64,000 nt of DNA, from the NCBI RefSeq assembly GCF_003967515.1, contig NZ_BIFQ01000001.1, positions 4,464,001-4,528,000 of the forward strand, in the 5' to 3' direction. Positions 1 to 7,281 of the stretch are shown piece by piece. The position numbers were made by a program, and so were the translations under genes. The DNA comes from Dictyobacter aurantiacus. GTDB lineage: Bacteria > Chloroflexota > Ktedonobacteria > Ktedonobacterales > Ktedonobacteraceae. Below the pieces are notes generated by a model, which saw only the letters and a program-made list of their open reading frames with translations, searched no databases and had not been told where the DNA came from. How positions within the stretch are numbered: position 1 is the first letter of the stretch; every line of letters begins with the position of its first letter.

Positions 1-1352
1 AACTGGCGCAAGAGGAAGAGGAAAACATTCCGACGCGCTTTTCTTTTGATGGCCGGCCACTGCTGATGATGACGAAAGGAAGTGAGGGCTTCAACTGGAT
101 CTTGAAGAATGACAGCATCAATTTTTGCGTCAACCGCGGCTCAAGAATGAACTTGTGCGCCCAAGTGCGCTGCTCGTCGGAATACCTCTGGAAGAGGCGG
201 GATATCAGCACGATCGTCAATGATGTGTTCTTCTTCGCGACTCAGGTATTTGGACAGAACATTTGCCTGCAGGTGTCGGCGCTTGACCTGGCCGCCGATG
301 TCCTCAATTTCCAGTTGCCCTCCGCGGATGAAATTAAGGAGTGCTTTATCTCGCGTGCGCAGCTGTCGGAAGAAGCACCTGGTAGCCTGGATGATGGCTT
401 TGTCGACGGTCCAGATCGGATCAAGCGCCGCTGGGGTCGCATTACTGGCTTGCCGTTTGGGGCGCGTGCCGCTCCCATTTCTGCCTTGATTTACGACAAA
501 ACGCATGAGATTAAGTACAACTCTCCTGAAAAGGGCTGGCTGTTTGATCTGTGGCATGAGTCGGCGCGTGTGCAGGGGTTTGAGTACACGGAAGATATGC
601 CGGTGATACGCAATGAGATCCGGTACCGTCGCCCGGCGCTACGGGAAATGAAGCAGGTAGGCCGGGGCGTCAAGGATGGCGAGGAACAAGAGGAGGTCTT
701 GTTTCATGGGATCGAGGATGCGTTTTTGCTCGAAACCTACCTTGCTGGCCTGTGGGGGTATGCGGTGGGTCATGTGGATGGTGGCGCTGATGGTCTGCCA
801 GATGGCTGGCTTCGCTATGTCATTCCCAGCGAAACGGATGTCAACCGCTCTCGCTGGGAAGTGCATCCAGATTGGCAGGTGATTCAATCGGCCTTTGCTG
901 TTCCTGAACTGGAAGAGTCCGAATATGAACGGGAGGAGAGAGAGAAAGCAGAGTTGCTGGCCGAGGTCGATGCCTACCTGGAAGAGCATCCTTTCGAGCA
1001 CAGCAAGCCGGTACATAAGAAAAAGAGAAAGTCCGCTGTACAACAGCCTTCATATATTGCTCCTGTCGTTGATCCTGCGGTGTTCAATCTGGCTCCCTAC
1101 ATTCGAGAAAGAAAGCGGCACGTCAATATGGAACGGATGGTAGCCCAGCTGACGGGGTGCATGTCTACCTTTGAGGCCTGGCGTGCTCATTCTGATGATC
1201 GCCTGGAGGCTGATATATCTGCTGATTTCTCGGATACGCTGTCGGTGTACTACCGGCTGGCGGAAGAGTATATGCGACTACGACAGAAGGACTTCACGGA
1301 AACAGTGCGCAAAAAGCGCGTGCTCTATCATATCGCTGATTCAGCGTCATAG
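1..1352 (+). CDS. Rolling-circle-type replication initiator (Rep_trans-like), 5' end outside window
   Basis: The reading frame is open from the left edge and no ribosome-binding site precedes the first ATG (66), so the true start is probably upstream of the window; 449 residues are visible. The central part resembles Rep_trans/RepSA-type initiators: ALDLAADV, then GLPFGARAAPISALIYDKTHE, then VIRNEIRYRRPALREM, matching the usual RLDL / fGsR..aRiYDK / WRvElqlRR series. Such proteins nick a plasmid or integrative-element origin and start rolling-circle replication of the excised circle. The C-terminal third is charged and has no motif I recognise. The stop codon touches the ribosome-binding site of the next gene, so the two are co-translated. 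With the excisionase-like and integrase genes behind it, it forms a rep-xis-int module. The family call rests on motif resemblance only. Confidence 0.6.
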   Translation, partial: LAQEEEENIPTRFSFDGRPLLMMTKGSEGFNWILKNDSINFCVNRGSRMNLCAQVRCSSEYLWKRRDISTIVNDVFFFATQVFGQNICLQVSALDLAADVLNFQLPSADEIKECFISRAQLSEEAPGSLDDGFVDGPDRIKRRWGRITGLPFGARAAPISALIYDKTHEIKYNSPEKGWLFDLWHESARVQGFEYTEDMPVIRNEIRYRRPALREMKQVGRGVKDGEEQEEVLFHGIEDAFLLETYLAGLWGYAVGHVDGGADGLPDGWLRYVIPSETDVNRSRWEVHPDWQVIQSAFAVPELEESEYEREEREKAELLAEVDAYLEEHPFEHSKPVHKKKRKSAVQQPSYIAPVVDPAVFNLAPYIRERKRHVNMERMVAQLTGCMSTFEAWRAHSDDRLEADISADFSDTLSVYYRLAEEYMRLRQKDFTETVRKKRVLYHIADSAS

Positions 1353-1362
1353 GAGGTGCTCT

Positions 1363-1569
1363 ATGGGTCGTCGTAAAAAGATCTCGACCGCTCAGCCTGT
1401 GTTGTTGAGCGTTGCTGATGTGGCTATCCAATTGGGGGTCTGCCGTACAACGGTTTATAAGTATATTTACTCCGAGGGCCTGCCTTCTATGTTGCTCGGT
1501 GGGTCTCGTCGCATTCATCCCGAATCTTTACAGACCTGGCTAAAGCAATTAGAGGCAACTTCTCTCTAG
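1363..1569 (+). CDS. Small HTH protein, excisionase (Xis)-like
   Basis: A 68-residue basic protein. The start ATG at 1363 follows a perfect AGGAGG (1351-1356) overlapping the stop of rep. Residues about 15-60 form a winged-helix/MerR-type DNA-binding unit: LLSVADVAIQLGVCRTTVYKYI, then LPSMLLGGSRRIHPESLQTWL, the usual layout of AlpA/Xis excisionase-family proteins. In actinobacterial integrative elements a protein of this size and place directs the integrase toward excision. It lies between rep and int and is followed by an intrinsic terminator, so int may be transcribed partly on its own. Function is inferred from family and position. Confidence 0.75.
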   Translation: MGRRKKISTAQPVLLSVADVAIQLGVCRTTVYKYIYSEGLPSMLLGGSRRIHPESLQTWLKQLEATSL

Positions 1570-1584
1570 CTTTGGCTCGTGTGT

Positions 1585-1622
1585 CCTGGCGTCTGGTGCT
1601 CCTGATGCCAGGGCTTTTTTTT
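1585..1622 (+). terminator. Intrinsic terminator between xis and int
   Basis: CCTGGCGTC (1585-1593) pairs with GATGCCAGG (1604-1612) with one G-T wobble and a 10-nt loop, followed by C and a run of eight T. It lies just after xis and just before the integrase ribosome-binding site, so read-through into int would be limited. Confidence 0.8.
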
Positions 1623-1637
1623 GTATGGAGGTGTTTT

Positions 1638-2774
1638 ATGGCTCGGCAGAGGAAAAAGAGCGTTCGTGGTGGTGGCACCGTCTTTCAACGGAAAGATGGT
1701 CGCTGGGAAGCAAGGTTTAAGGTAGAGGAAACTGGCAAGTATAAGTCTCTGTACGCTACCACAGAAAAAGAAGCGTACAAGCTTCTCGAAGAGGCAAGGC
1801 TGCAGCAGAGGCAAGGAGTACTCGCAACTGGCCCCCAACAATCGTTGAAAGATTTTCTGGAATATTGGTTAGAGGATGTCGAAAAGCCGACCGTCGGCGT
1901 AAGTGCGTATATTGGCAATCGTATTGCCATTCGTAAGTATCTTATACCGGGGCTGGGGCATATCAAACTTCAAAAGCTGACAGCACATCAGTTGCAAGTG
2001 TTCTATGCACAGCATTTAAGAGAGGGGATGTCTGCCAGTCGCGTGGCTCGGCTGAATACTGTACTTCATAAGGCTCTCGAACACGCAAAACGTCTCAGGT
2101 TAGTTAGTATGAATGTTTCTGATGATGTGGAGTTGCCAAGGGTTCGTAAAAGGGCCTATCAGGTCTTGGATTCCGAGCAAGCCAAAGCGTTGTTACAGGT
2201 GGCAAGTGAAAGGGGCCTGGATACATTGCTCGCCCTGGCTGTAGTTACGGCGATGAGAAAAGGTGAGATATTGGGCCTGCGCTGGTCTGATATCGATATG
2301 GTAAAGCAGGAGATTCGCATATCACGTACGGTCAATTACTATACTGGTTATGGGTTTGTCGAGACGGATGGGAAAACGAAAAACAGTGCGCGTGTAATCA
2401 AGTTACCGGCGTTTTTATCTGGGATGTTGAAAAAACATCATGCTTCGCAACTGGAAGATAAACTGAGGGTTGGTGATGCATGGGTTGATCGCGACCTGGT
2501 TTTTCCCCGTAAGGATGGGGATTTCATGAGGCGTACCACACTCGATTATCATGTCGATAAATTGTTGGAAAAAGCCGGGTTGCCATATGTTCGCTTTCAC
2601 GATCTGCGTCATAGCGCTGCGACCATTTTACTGGCCATGGGGGTTCCTGCGAATGTGGTGCAGGAGCTTTTGGGACATGCTGATATTAAAATGACGCTGG
2701 GTATATACGGACATGTCCTTCCATCCATGCACAAAGATGCGGTCGATAAAATGGATGGTTTATATGGAAACTAG
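1638..2774 (+). CDS. Tyrosine-family site-specific integrase
   Basis: A 378-residue tyrosine recombinase. The ATG at 1638 follows GGAGGTG with good spacing; the frame is open further upstream but that part contains the terminator, so the longer form was rejected. The N-terminus (residues about 10-50, GGTVFQRKDGRWEARFKVEE) is an AP2-like arm-binding domain. Residues about 65-160 are the SAM-like core-binding domain. The catalytic domain shows the first Arg in TAMRKGEILGLRWSDID, the H-x-x-R box in FHDLRHSAATILL, the later His in LLGHADIKMTLGIYGHV, and the Tyr in the same stretch. It should integrate and excise the element carrying rep and xis. The attachment site is expected downstream, but no tRNA 3' end is seen there. 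Confidence 0.92.
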   Translation: MARQRKKSVRGGGTVFQRKDGRWEARFKVEETGKYKSLYATTEKEAYKLLEEARLQQRQGVLATGPQQSLKDFLEYWLEDVEKPTVGVSAYIGNRIAIRKYLIPGLGHIKLQKLTAHQLQVFYAQHLREGMSASRVARLNTVLHKALEHAKRLRLVSMNVSDDVELPRVRKRAYQVLDSEQAKALLQVASERGLDTLLALAVVTAMRKGEILGLRWSDIDMVKQEIRISRTVNYYTGYGFVETDGKTKNSARVIKLPAFLSGMLKKHHASQLEDKLRVGDAWVDRDLVFPRKDGDFMRRTTLDYHVDKLLEKAGLPYVRFHDLRHSAATILLAMGVPANVVQELLGHADIKMTLGIYGHVLPSMHKDAVDKMDGLYGN

Positions 2775-3495
2775 CTCAATATGGTGTCAAATTTAGTGTC
2801 AAAGGGTGTTTAGTGTGGATCAGCATATGCGTAGGCGGGCCTGACAAGCCCGTCTATAGTTGCTTTTGAGGCAAAAACTGCTGCTCATGCCCAAAGTATA
2901 GCACAAATGGCGAGCGCTTTGCTCTATCTTATTAGACCGGCTTTTTGAGCTTGTAGGAGGGTTTATTTTTGTCCAGTCTTGTCTAATAGAGATGAGTAAA
3001 ACCCAACCTGATTAGTGTCAAAATGGAGGAGAGTTGAAAACCACGGATGCGCTTGTTCTAAACGTCCATCATAGGTGTTTCCACACGCTTTGTAGGCCGA
3101 ATTAGTGTCTTCATTTTTGTCCAGTGGTGTTGAGTAAAATGTAGTGAAATTTAGCCTCTAAGATGTCAGAATGGATGTTAAGTCTAGCTTCGTGTTTTCC
3201 TCATTCTTTGATGAGTAGGTTTGATTTACCTACAATAGGTTTGGGGTTTGAATTCTTAATCGCCCACCTAAATAAGCCTCTACTGTGCAAATTATCCAGA
3301 GTGAGCTGCTTCTCATCTTTGTATCTCTATTCTATCATATTGCACGGTCCGATGCATCGGCCAAATGATCGGTGTATTCTTGCCCCGTTTCAGGTATTCT
3401 CTCTAGCGGAGCCTTGTGTTGAGGGGAAGCACAGGCATGTCTTTTCTGAAAAAAATATCGGGCCACACATGATTTTTCAAAAAGGAGGTATGGAG
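2775..3495. other. Non-coding region after int with short direct repeats (possible integrase arm/att region)
   Basis: No convincing gene: the frame reaching into the next gene from 3163 lacks a ribosome-binding site and reads unlike a protein. Several short direct repeats occur. ATTAGTGTC is at 3011-3019 and 3101-3109, with related TTAGTGTCA copies just after int. ATTTTTGTCCAGT is at 2965-2977 and 3113-3125, each followed within 20 nt by GAGTAAAA. Such repeats beside an integrase gene could be arm-type binding sites. No tRNA or 3' tRNA fragment was recognised. Confidence 0.4.
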
Positions 3496-4437
3496 ATGAC
3501 TGTACGACAGAATATGAAAGATGATGCAGAATTGGTCTGGGTTCCTGGTGGAACATTCAGGATGGGAAGTGACCTTGAAACATTACGTCACCTTTGGCAA
3601 CAAAACGGTTGGGATGCTGACTGGTTAAAAAAGGACGGACGGATACACAGCGAGATGAATCCACATGAAGTCGAGATTGCAGGCTTCTGGATGTACCGCG
3701 ATCTGATCACGATTGAACGTTATTTTCGCTTTATGCAGGAAACGGGCTATCCTGCTCCCATTGATCCGCAGGTTCATTCTCAAGAGAACAGTGCTTGGCT
3801 TGAAGGTCGCCCTCGTCCAGGAGCCTTTTCCTTACCTGTCAGTTCGCTCTCCTGGGAAGATGCCGTGGCCTATTGTCGGTGGGCCGGTGTCCGCTTACCA
3901 ACAGAAGCAGAATGGGAGTATGCGGCGCGTGGCCCACAGGGCAACATCTTTCCATGGGGCAATACCTGGGAAGAAGGGCTATGCCGCTGTGCAGATGAAA
4001 TTGCTGGAGATACTTTTCACACACATGCCTCTTGGCGTGCTTGGTTAAACGGAGAAGGGCCTGATTCCAATGGTCACTATTCGCCTTCTGCTTGGCGAGC
4101 ACAGCATATTGCCCAAATGGAGGGTCCGACTCCAGCAGCGTGCTATCTAGGAGATGTGAGTTGGTGTGGAGTACGGGGGATGGCTGGTCAGGTGCATGAA
4201 TGGTGTGCTGATTGGTATGACCCTGAGTATTACCAGCACAGTCCTCGTTCCAATCCACAAGGTCCCGAACAGAGTTGGCCTGGATATCTCCCCCATCGGG
4301 TGATGCGTGGTGGATCGTGGAGCAGTCCAGCTAATCAAAGTCGAGGAGCTCAGCGTTTCTGCCATCCACCTCAGAATCGAGCGACCCACAATATTGGCTT
4401 TCGACCAGTTTTGTGTCTGGAGGTTGAAAACAGATAG
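3496..4437 (+). CDS. FGE/sulfatase-modifying-factor fold protein lacking the catalytic cysteines
   Basis: A 313-residue protein; AAGGAGG (3482-3488) lies 7 nt before the ATG at 3496, which is better placed than the ATG at 3490. It has the full SUMF1/formylglycine-generating-enzyme fold signature: WVPGGTFRMGS near the start, SWEDAVAYCRWAGVRLPTEAEWEYAARG in the middle, VHEWCADWYDPEYY, and the terminal RVMRGGSWSS...NIGFRPV. Genuine FGEs carry two cysteines a few residues after RGGS; here that stretch reads SSPANQSRGAQRFC, so the usual pair is missing. It is therefore probably not a sulfatase activator. Related folds act in ergothioneine synthesis, iron-dependent chemistry or ligand binding. It stands alone in AT-rich accessory DNA beside the integrative element; the role is unknown. 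Confidence 0.8.
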   Translation: MTVRQNMKDDAELVWVPGGTFRMGSDLETLRHLWQQNGWDADWLKKDGRIHSEMNPHEVEIAGFWMYRDLITIERYFRFMQETGYPAPIDPQVHSQENSAWLEGRPRPGAFSLPVSSLSWEDAVAYCRWAGVRLPTEAEWEYAARGPQGNIFPWGNTWEEGLCRCADEIAGDTFHTHASWRAWLNGEGPDSNGHYSPSAWRAQHIAQMEGPTPAACYLGDVSWCGVRGMAGQVHEWCADWYDPEYYQHSPRSNPQGPEQSWPGYLPHRVMRGGSWSSPANQSRGAQRFCHPPQNRATHNIGFRPVLCLEVENR

Positions 4438-4620
4438 CCGAATGTGCGCGGTTTCTATTTAAAGCAGGGATGGGCCGTATTGACTAAAGAAAAGCTGTCA
4501 ATTACTATTTTGTATTGTTTTCCTGCTGGTTGTTCGTATGTATCGTATAGAGTATGGTATAATTGCAGCTAAGATAGGTTGTGATTATCCGTGCATGTCT
4601 CAATTGAAAAGGACTCTTCT

Positions 4621-4914
4621 ATGCCAACTCAAGATGAGCGAATAGGCACGTTAGAATATAATCTGAATCAGTTTAAGACAGAAACCTTTAAAGTCTACCA
4701 GGACCTTACCATGGAAACGGTGATGCTAAAAGGTCTTATGGAAGATTCCGTTAAACGATCAATGATCATGAGGAATCAGATAGCAAGTCTTGAACAAAAT
4801 ATGAACAATCGTTTTGAAGCGGTCAATAACCGACTAGAGACGCTAGAGCAGAATGTTAGTAGCCGCTTTGATCGCTTAGAAAAGTTAATCCTCGATCGAC
4901 TTTCTCCTGCTTAG
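4621..4914 (+). CDS. Small coiled-coil protein
   Basis: A 97-residue protein. The ATG at 4621 begins MPTQDERIGTLE and follows an AAAGGA-like site; a longer in-frame ATG at 4591 has no ribosome-binding site. Most of the chain is predicted coiled coil with repeated heptad-like units (SLEQNMNNRFEAVNNRLETLEQNVSSRF split over residues about 55-85), in which the pattern LE-x5-RF recurs. It has no membrane segment or enzymatic motif. I do not recognise a function; such short Leu/Glu/Asn-rich coils often oligomerise or tether a partner. A -10-like TATAAT lies upstream near 4557 and a clear terminator follows, so it is probably a single-gene unit. Confidence 0.6.
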   Translation: MPTQDERIGTLEYNLNQFKTETFKVYQDLTMETVMLKGLMEDSVKRSMIMRNQIASLEQNMNNRFEAVNNRLETLEQNVSSRFDRLEKLILDRLSPA

Positions 4915-4926
4915 ATGGTATGTAAT

Positions 4927-4965
4927 AAAGCACCTGGATAGCTCTACACGTCCAGGTGCTTTTTC
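4927..4965 (+). terminator. Intrinsic terminator
   Basis: AAAGCACCTGGA (4927-4938) pairs with TCCAGGTGCTTT (4951-4962), 12-nt loop, followed by more T. The stem core GCACCTGG is the same as in the terminator at 5377-5405. Confidence 0.88.
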
Positions 4966-5079
4966 TTGTGGCGGTGTGCATTCTTAAAATATAAATATAG
5001 TAATTAGCACAGCAATATTATATAATCCCTCGCAGAACGTTTTTGTTGGCAATAAAAGCTTAGAGGGGTTCTTCCATCA

Positions 5080-5346
5080 ATGAAAATATTTTTCCTTTTC
5101 CTGGGAAGTGAATTAACCTTGCTTGCCGGTTTATTTTTTGTGATTGGAGATGTTGTTTCTATACAGAAACAACACTGGTCATATCTTCCTTTTTATTTAA
5201 TACTCACCCTTATCCTATTTCTTGCTTCTTTTTTACTATGTATTGCTGCCTTCAAAAAATGCCCACATTGCTCTCATCGGCAAACAATCAACAGTTTATA
5301 TTGTTCACGTCGCGGTCAACCATTTTCTTTACTCAAACCTGTTTGA
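5080..5346 (+). CDS. Small two-span membrane protein with a degenerate zinc-ribbon tail
   Basis: An 88-residue protein starting at an ATG after AGAGGGG. Two hydrophobic segments (residues about 3-25 and 35-58) would cross the membrane, leaving a short cytoplasmic tail. The tail carries CPHC and then YCSRRGQPF. Zinc ribbons of this sort normally end CxxC, typically YCSRCGQ. Here the last Cys is Arg (codon CGC, one base from TGC), so zinc binding may be lost or incomplete. No neighbour explains its job; it is followed by its own hairpin. It is most likely a lineage-specific membrane protein, and the coding call rests on its composition and clear start. Confidence 0.55.
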   Translation: MKIFFLFLGSELTLLAGLFFVIGDVVSIQKQHWSYLPFYLILTLILFLASFLLCIAAFKKCPHCSHRQTINSLYCSRRGQPFSLLKPV

Positions 5347-5376
5347 ACGGAAGAGAGAGATTTTGATATAAGTAAA

Positions 5377-5407
5377 GCACCTGGACTCTTTGTTTGCCCA
5401 GGTGCCT
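5377..5407 (+). terminator. Hairpin after the small membrane protein gene
   Basis: GCACCTGG (5377-5384) pairs with CCAGGTGC (5398-5405) with a 13-nt loop; only a short T tract follows. The stem is shared with the terminator at 4927. Confidence 0.65.
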
Positions 5408-5538
5408 TAGTGTTTTTGGCGGAATTTAATATGGTTCTTTTGGTGTGGATTGTTTCTCGTATCTTTTGCGTCTTCGCTCTAAGCTTCTTTTCGATCTTAA
5501 GTACTTGTTGATAAACTTTGACTGACTTTTGAAACATT

Positions 5539-5602
5539 CACATCGAATTTGTCGCAGCCCGGCCGACACCAGTGTCGGCCGGGCTGCGACAAATTCGATG
5601 TG
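5539..5602. repeat. 31-bp perfect palindrome, 2-nt loop
   Basis: Left arm 5539-5569 and right arm 5572-5602 are perfectly complementary over 31 bp, separated only by CA. It lies between two converging genes (membrane protein and cupin) and ends 20 nt from the stop of the cupin gene. It could stop transcription from both sides, but it lacks a T tract and is much longer than a normal terminator stem. Confidence 0.85.
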
Positions 5603-5621
5603 ACAACATATGTATGCCACG

Positions 5622-6866
5622 CTATACAATGATCGGCTTCTTCTTTTGTAGCGCATCCATCACCTGTTGCGGCAGGTTGAGATCGCCCTGTACCAATGCT
5701 GGCGGCGTAACCGCCATCCACTGATTGAGAGAAAAATCAGCATAGCGATCCGTTTTAAATATTTCCAGAAAGCGTAATGTTGTCTTGCCGGTATTCTCGA
5801 CATAGTGTCCCATATTCGCCGCCACATAACCGACATCGCCGGCCTGGTAGTCGAACGTTGCGGCTGTGCCGGCACCAGCAAAGACCGTCATACGTGCATT
5901 TCCTTCAATATAGTACTGCCATTCATCGGCATTCGGATGCCAGTGCATCTCACGCAAACCACCCGGTTCAACCTCTACTAACGCGGCCGCGATCGTTGTC
6001 GAGACGCGGAATTGGGTTGAGTCAACGACCCTCACCCTGCCATGAGCTTTGCCCTGCGTTGGCGGCTGAGCCATCAGGTGATAGGTGAAGCTTTGTGGAG
6101 ATTGCCCGTAAGGATCTGAGACGGGCGTTGATGAGGTGGGAACCTGGCCGGGGTAAATCCAGCGCGTAGATGGCGGCGCAAGGTTGGCGAAATTGCTTTC
6201 CGCTACACCAAAGTTTTTCGCCAGCACCGATTTCGGCGTGTGCGCGAACCAGTCGCTGAGCATGAAGGTTGAGCCCGCGGAGAAGTGACCATCATCAAAG
6301 ACCAGCAAGAATTCACAACCACCCTGAAGCCCCTGAATCGAGTGCGGAAAACCGGCCGGGAAGTACCAGAGATCGCCGACGCCAACATTATCGACGAAAT
6401 TACGTCCCTGAGGATCCAGGCAGGTTACCTGTGCCCTTCCATTGAGCATAAAGGCCCATTCAGCCTCTACGTGCCAGTGCAACTCGCGGACGGCACCCTC
6501 CTTCAGGCGCATAGTTACCCCTGCTACATCCGTTGAGACGGGTAGCTCCGTTATCGTTACCTGGCGAGCCCAGCCGCCATTGGCAAGCCGATTATGGGCG
6601 TTGCTAAACGAAAATTTGAGATTCGGCATAATGCCCGCATCGGTCGTAGGGGGAGCCATGCTATCAAGATTCATCTCATCAAGCACCACATTACGGGGCC
6701 CGGGATCGGTCGCGCCGAGATTGCCTACAATCGGTTCAGGTACTGGATCAATAGCTGCAGCGGCGGTTGTCGATGCAGCATGAGCAACAGCAGGGACATT
6801 GGTGACACTGGCAACAGCTCCCGCGGCCGCCAGGGTTTGAATAATTTTGCGTCTCGTTGTATCCAT
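5622..6866 (-). CDS. Tat-exported bicupin, oxalate decarboxylase family
   Basis: A 414-residue protein. The ATG at 6866 was chosen because GAGG precedes it and it opens a Tat signal (TTRRKIIQTLAAAGAVAS, ending AVAHA). Two cupin domains each bind Mn: site 1 H130, H132, E136, H175; site 2 H308, H310, E315, H354. These match B. subtilis OxdC (95, 97, 101, 140 and 273, 275, 280, 319) with a constant offset of 35. The second-sphere Glu of site 2 (OxdC E333) is kept as E368. The site-1 lid, SENS in OxdC (161-164), is SAGS here (196-199), so the lid Glu162 thought to donate the proton in decarboxylation is Ala. The enzyme should act on oxalate outside the membrane, but decarboxylase versus oxidase activity is open. 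It appears to be a single-gene unit ending in the palindrome at 5539-5602. Confidence 0.88.
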   Translation of the reverse strand: MDTTRRKIIQTLAAAGAVASVTNVPAVAHAASTTAAAAIDPVPEPIVGNLGATDPGPRNVVLDEMNLDSMAPPTTDAGIMPNLKFSFSNAHNRLANGGWARQVTITELPVSTDVAGVTMRLKEGAVRELHWHVEAEWAFMLNGRAQVTCLDPQGRNFVDNVGVGDLWYFPAGFPHSIQGLQGGCEFLLVFDDGHFSAGSTFMLSDWFAHTPKSVLAKNFGVAESNFANLAPPSTRWIYPGQVPTSSTPVSDPYGQSPQSFTYHLMAQPPTQGKAHGRVRVVDSTQFRVSTTIAAALVEVEPGGLREMHWHPNADEWQYYIEGNARMTVFAGAGTAATFDYQAGDVGYVAANMGHYVENTGKTTLRFLEIFKTDRYADFSLNQWMAVTPPALVQGDLNLPQQVMDALQKKKPIIV

Positions 6867-7281
6867 AATATCCTCTCTGCCTGGTATCTTATAAATAAAA
6901 GTTTCTCGCAGTGAGCCATTCATTGTAGGGCTCAGCTTTGTAAAATAAATAAGTAAAAGCCATTGAGTGATCCAGCTCCATCACATTCGCGCCTGTGAGA
7001 AAACTCTCCTCTTATGAGTGTATGCACACGCCAGCCGTTTGGCATCTGTGAAACAACTGTATTTTTCTCTACCTGCGGAGGGAGATACGTAGGTAAAATA
7101 ACGTATGAGGTATCTCATCGGCAGTGTACGACGCACTAATGGGGGACCGGGCCTACTCTCCACAATTCAGTCATTGGCAGGATCTATTGCTTGTTGTTAG
7201 TAGTGTGTGGATAAATACTAATAGAGGCGCTAAATGTGCTATTGAAGAGCTGTAGAGTCTATAGAACGTGGGTATTGTTTC
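6867..7281. other. Divergent intergenic region
   Basis: About 415 bp between the divergently transcribed cupin and oxidoreductase genes; it should hold both promoters. I see no structured RNA. One perfect DnaA-box-like TGTGGATAA is present near 7205, alone and so probably chance. No ribosome-binding site of note precedes the oxidoreductase start at 7282. Confidence 0.5.

Noticed and set aside
2820..2875. tRNA or tRNA 3' end as integrase target
   Set aside because: Only a short GC hairpin; no T-loop GGTTCRANNCC or acceptor stem can be drawn.
3163..3495. Long upstream extension of the FGE-fold gene
   Set aside because: No ribosome-binding site, unlike-protein composition; a near-perfect site sits just before ATG 3496.
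3496..4437. Variable protein of a diversity-generating retroelement (FGE fold is a common target)
   Set aside because: No reverse transcriptase, accessory gene or template repeat is seen in the neighbouring 10 kb.
5622..6866. Germin-like or plain auxin-binding cupin
   Set aside because: Two full metal sites collinear with OxdC and the FLEIF motif place it in the oxalate decarboxylase family.
7204..7213. DnaA box suggesting a replication origin
   Set aside because: A single match with no cluster, no AT-rich unwinding region and no dnaA/dnaN nearby.
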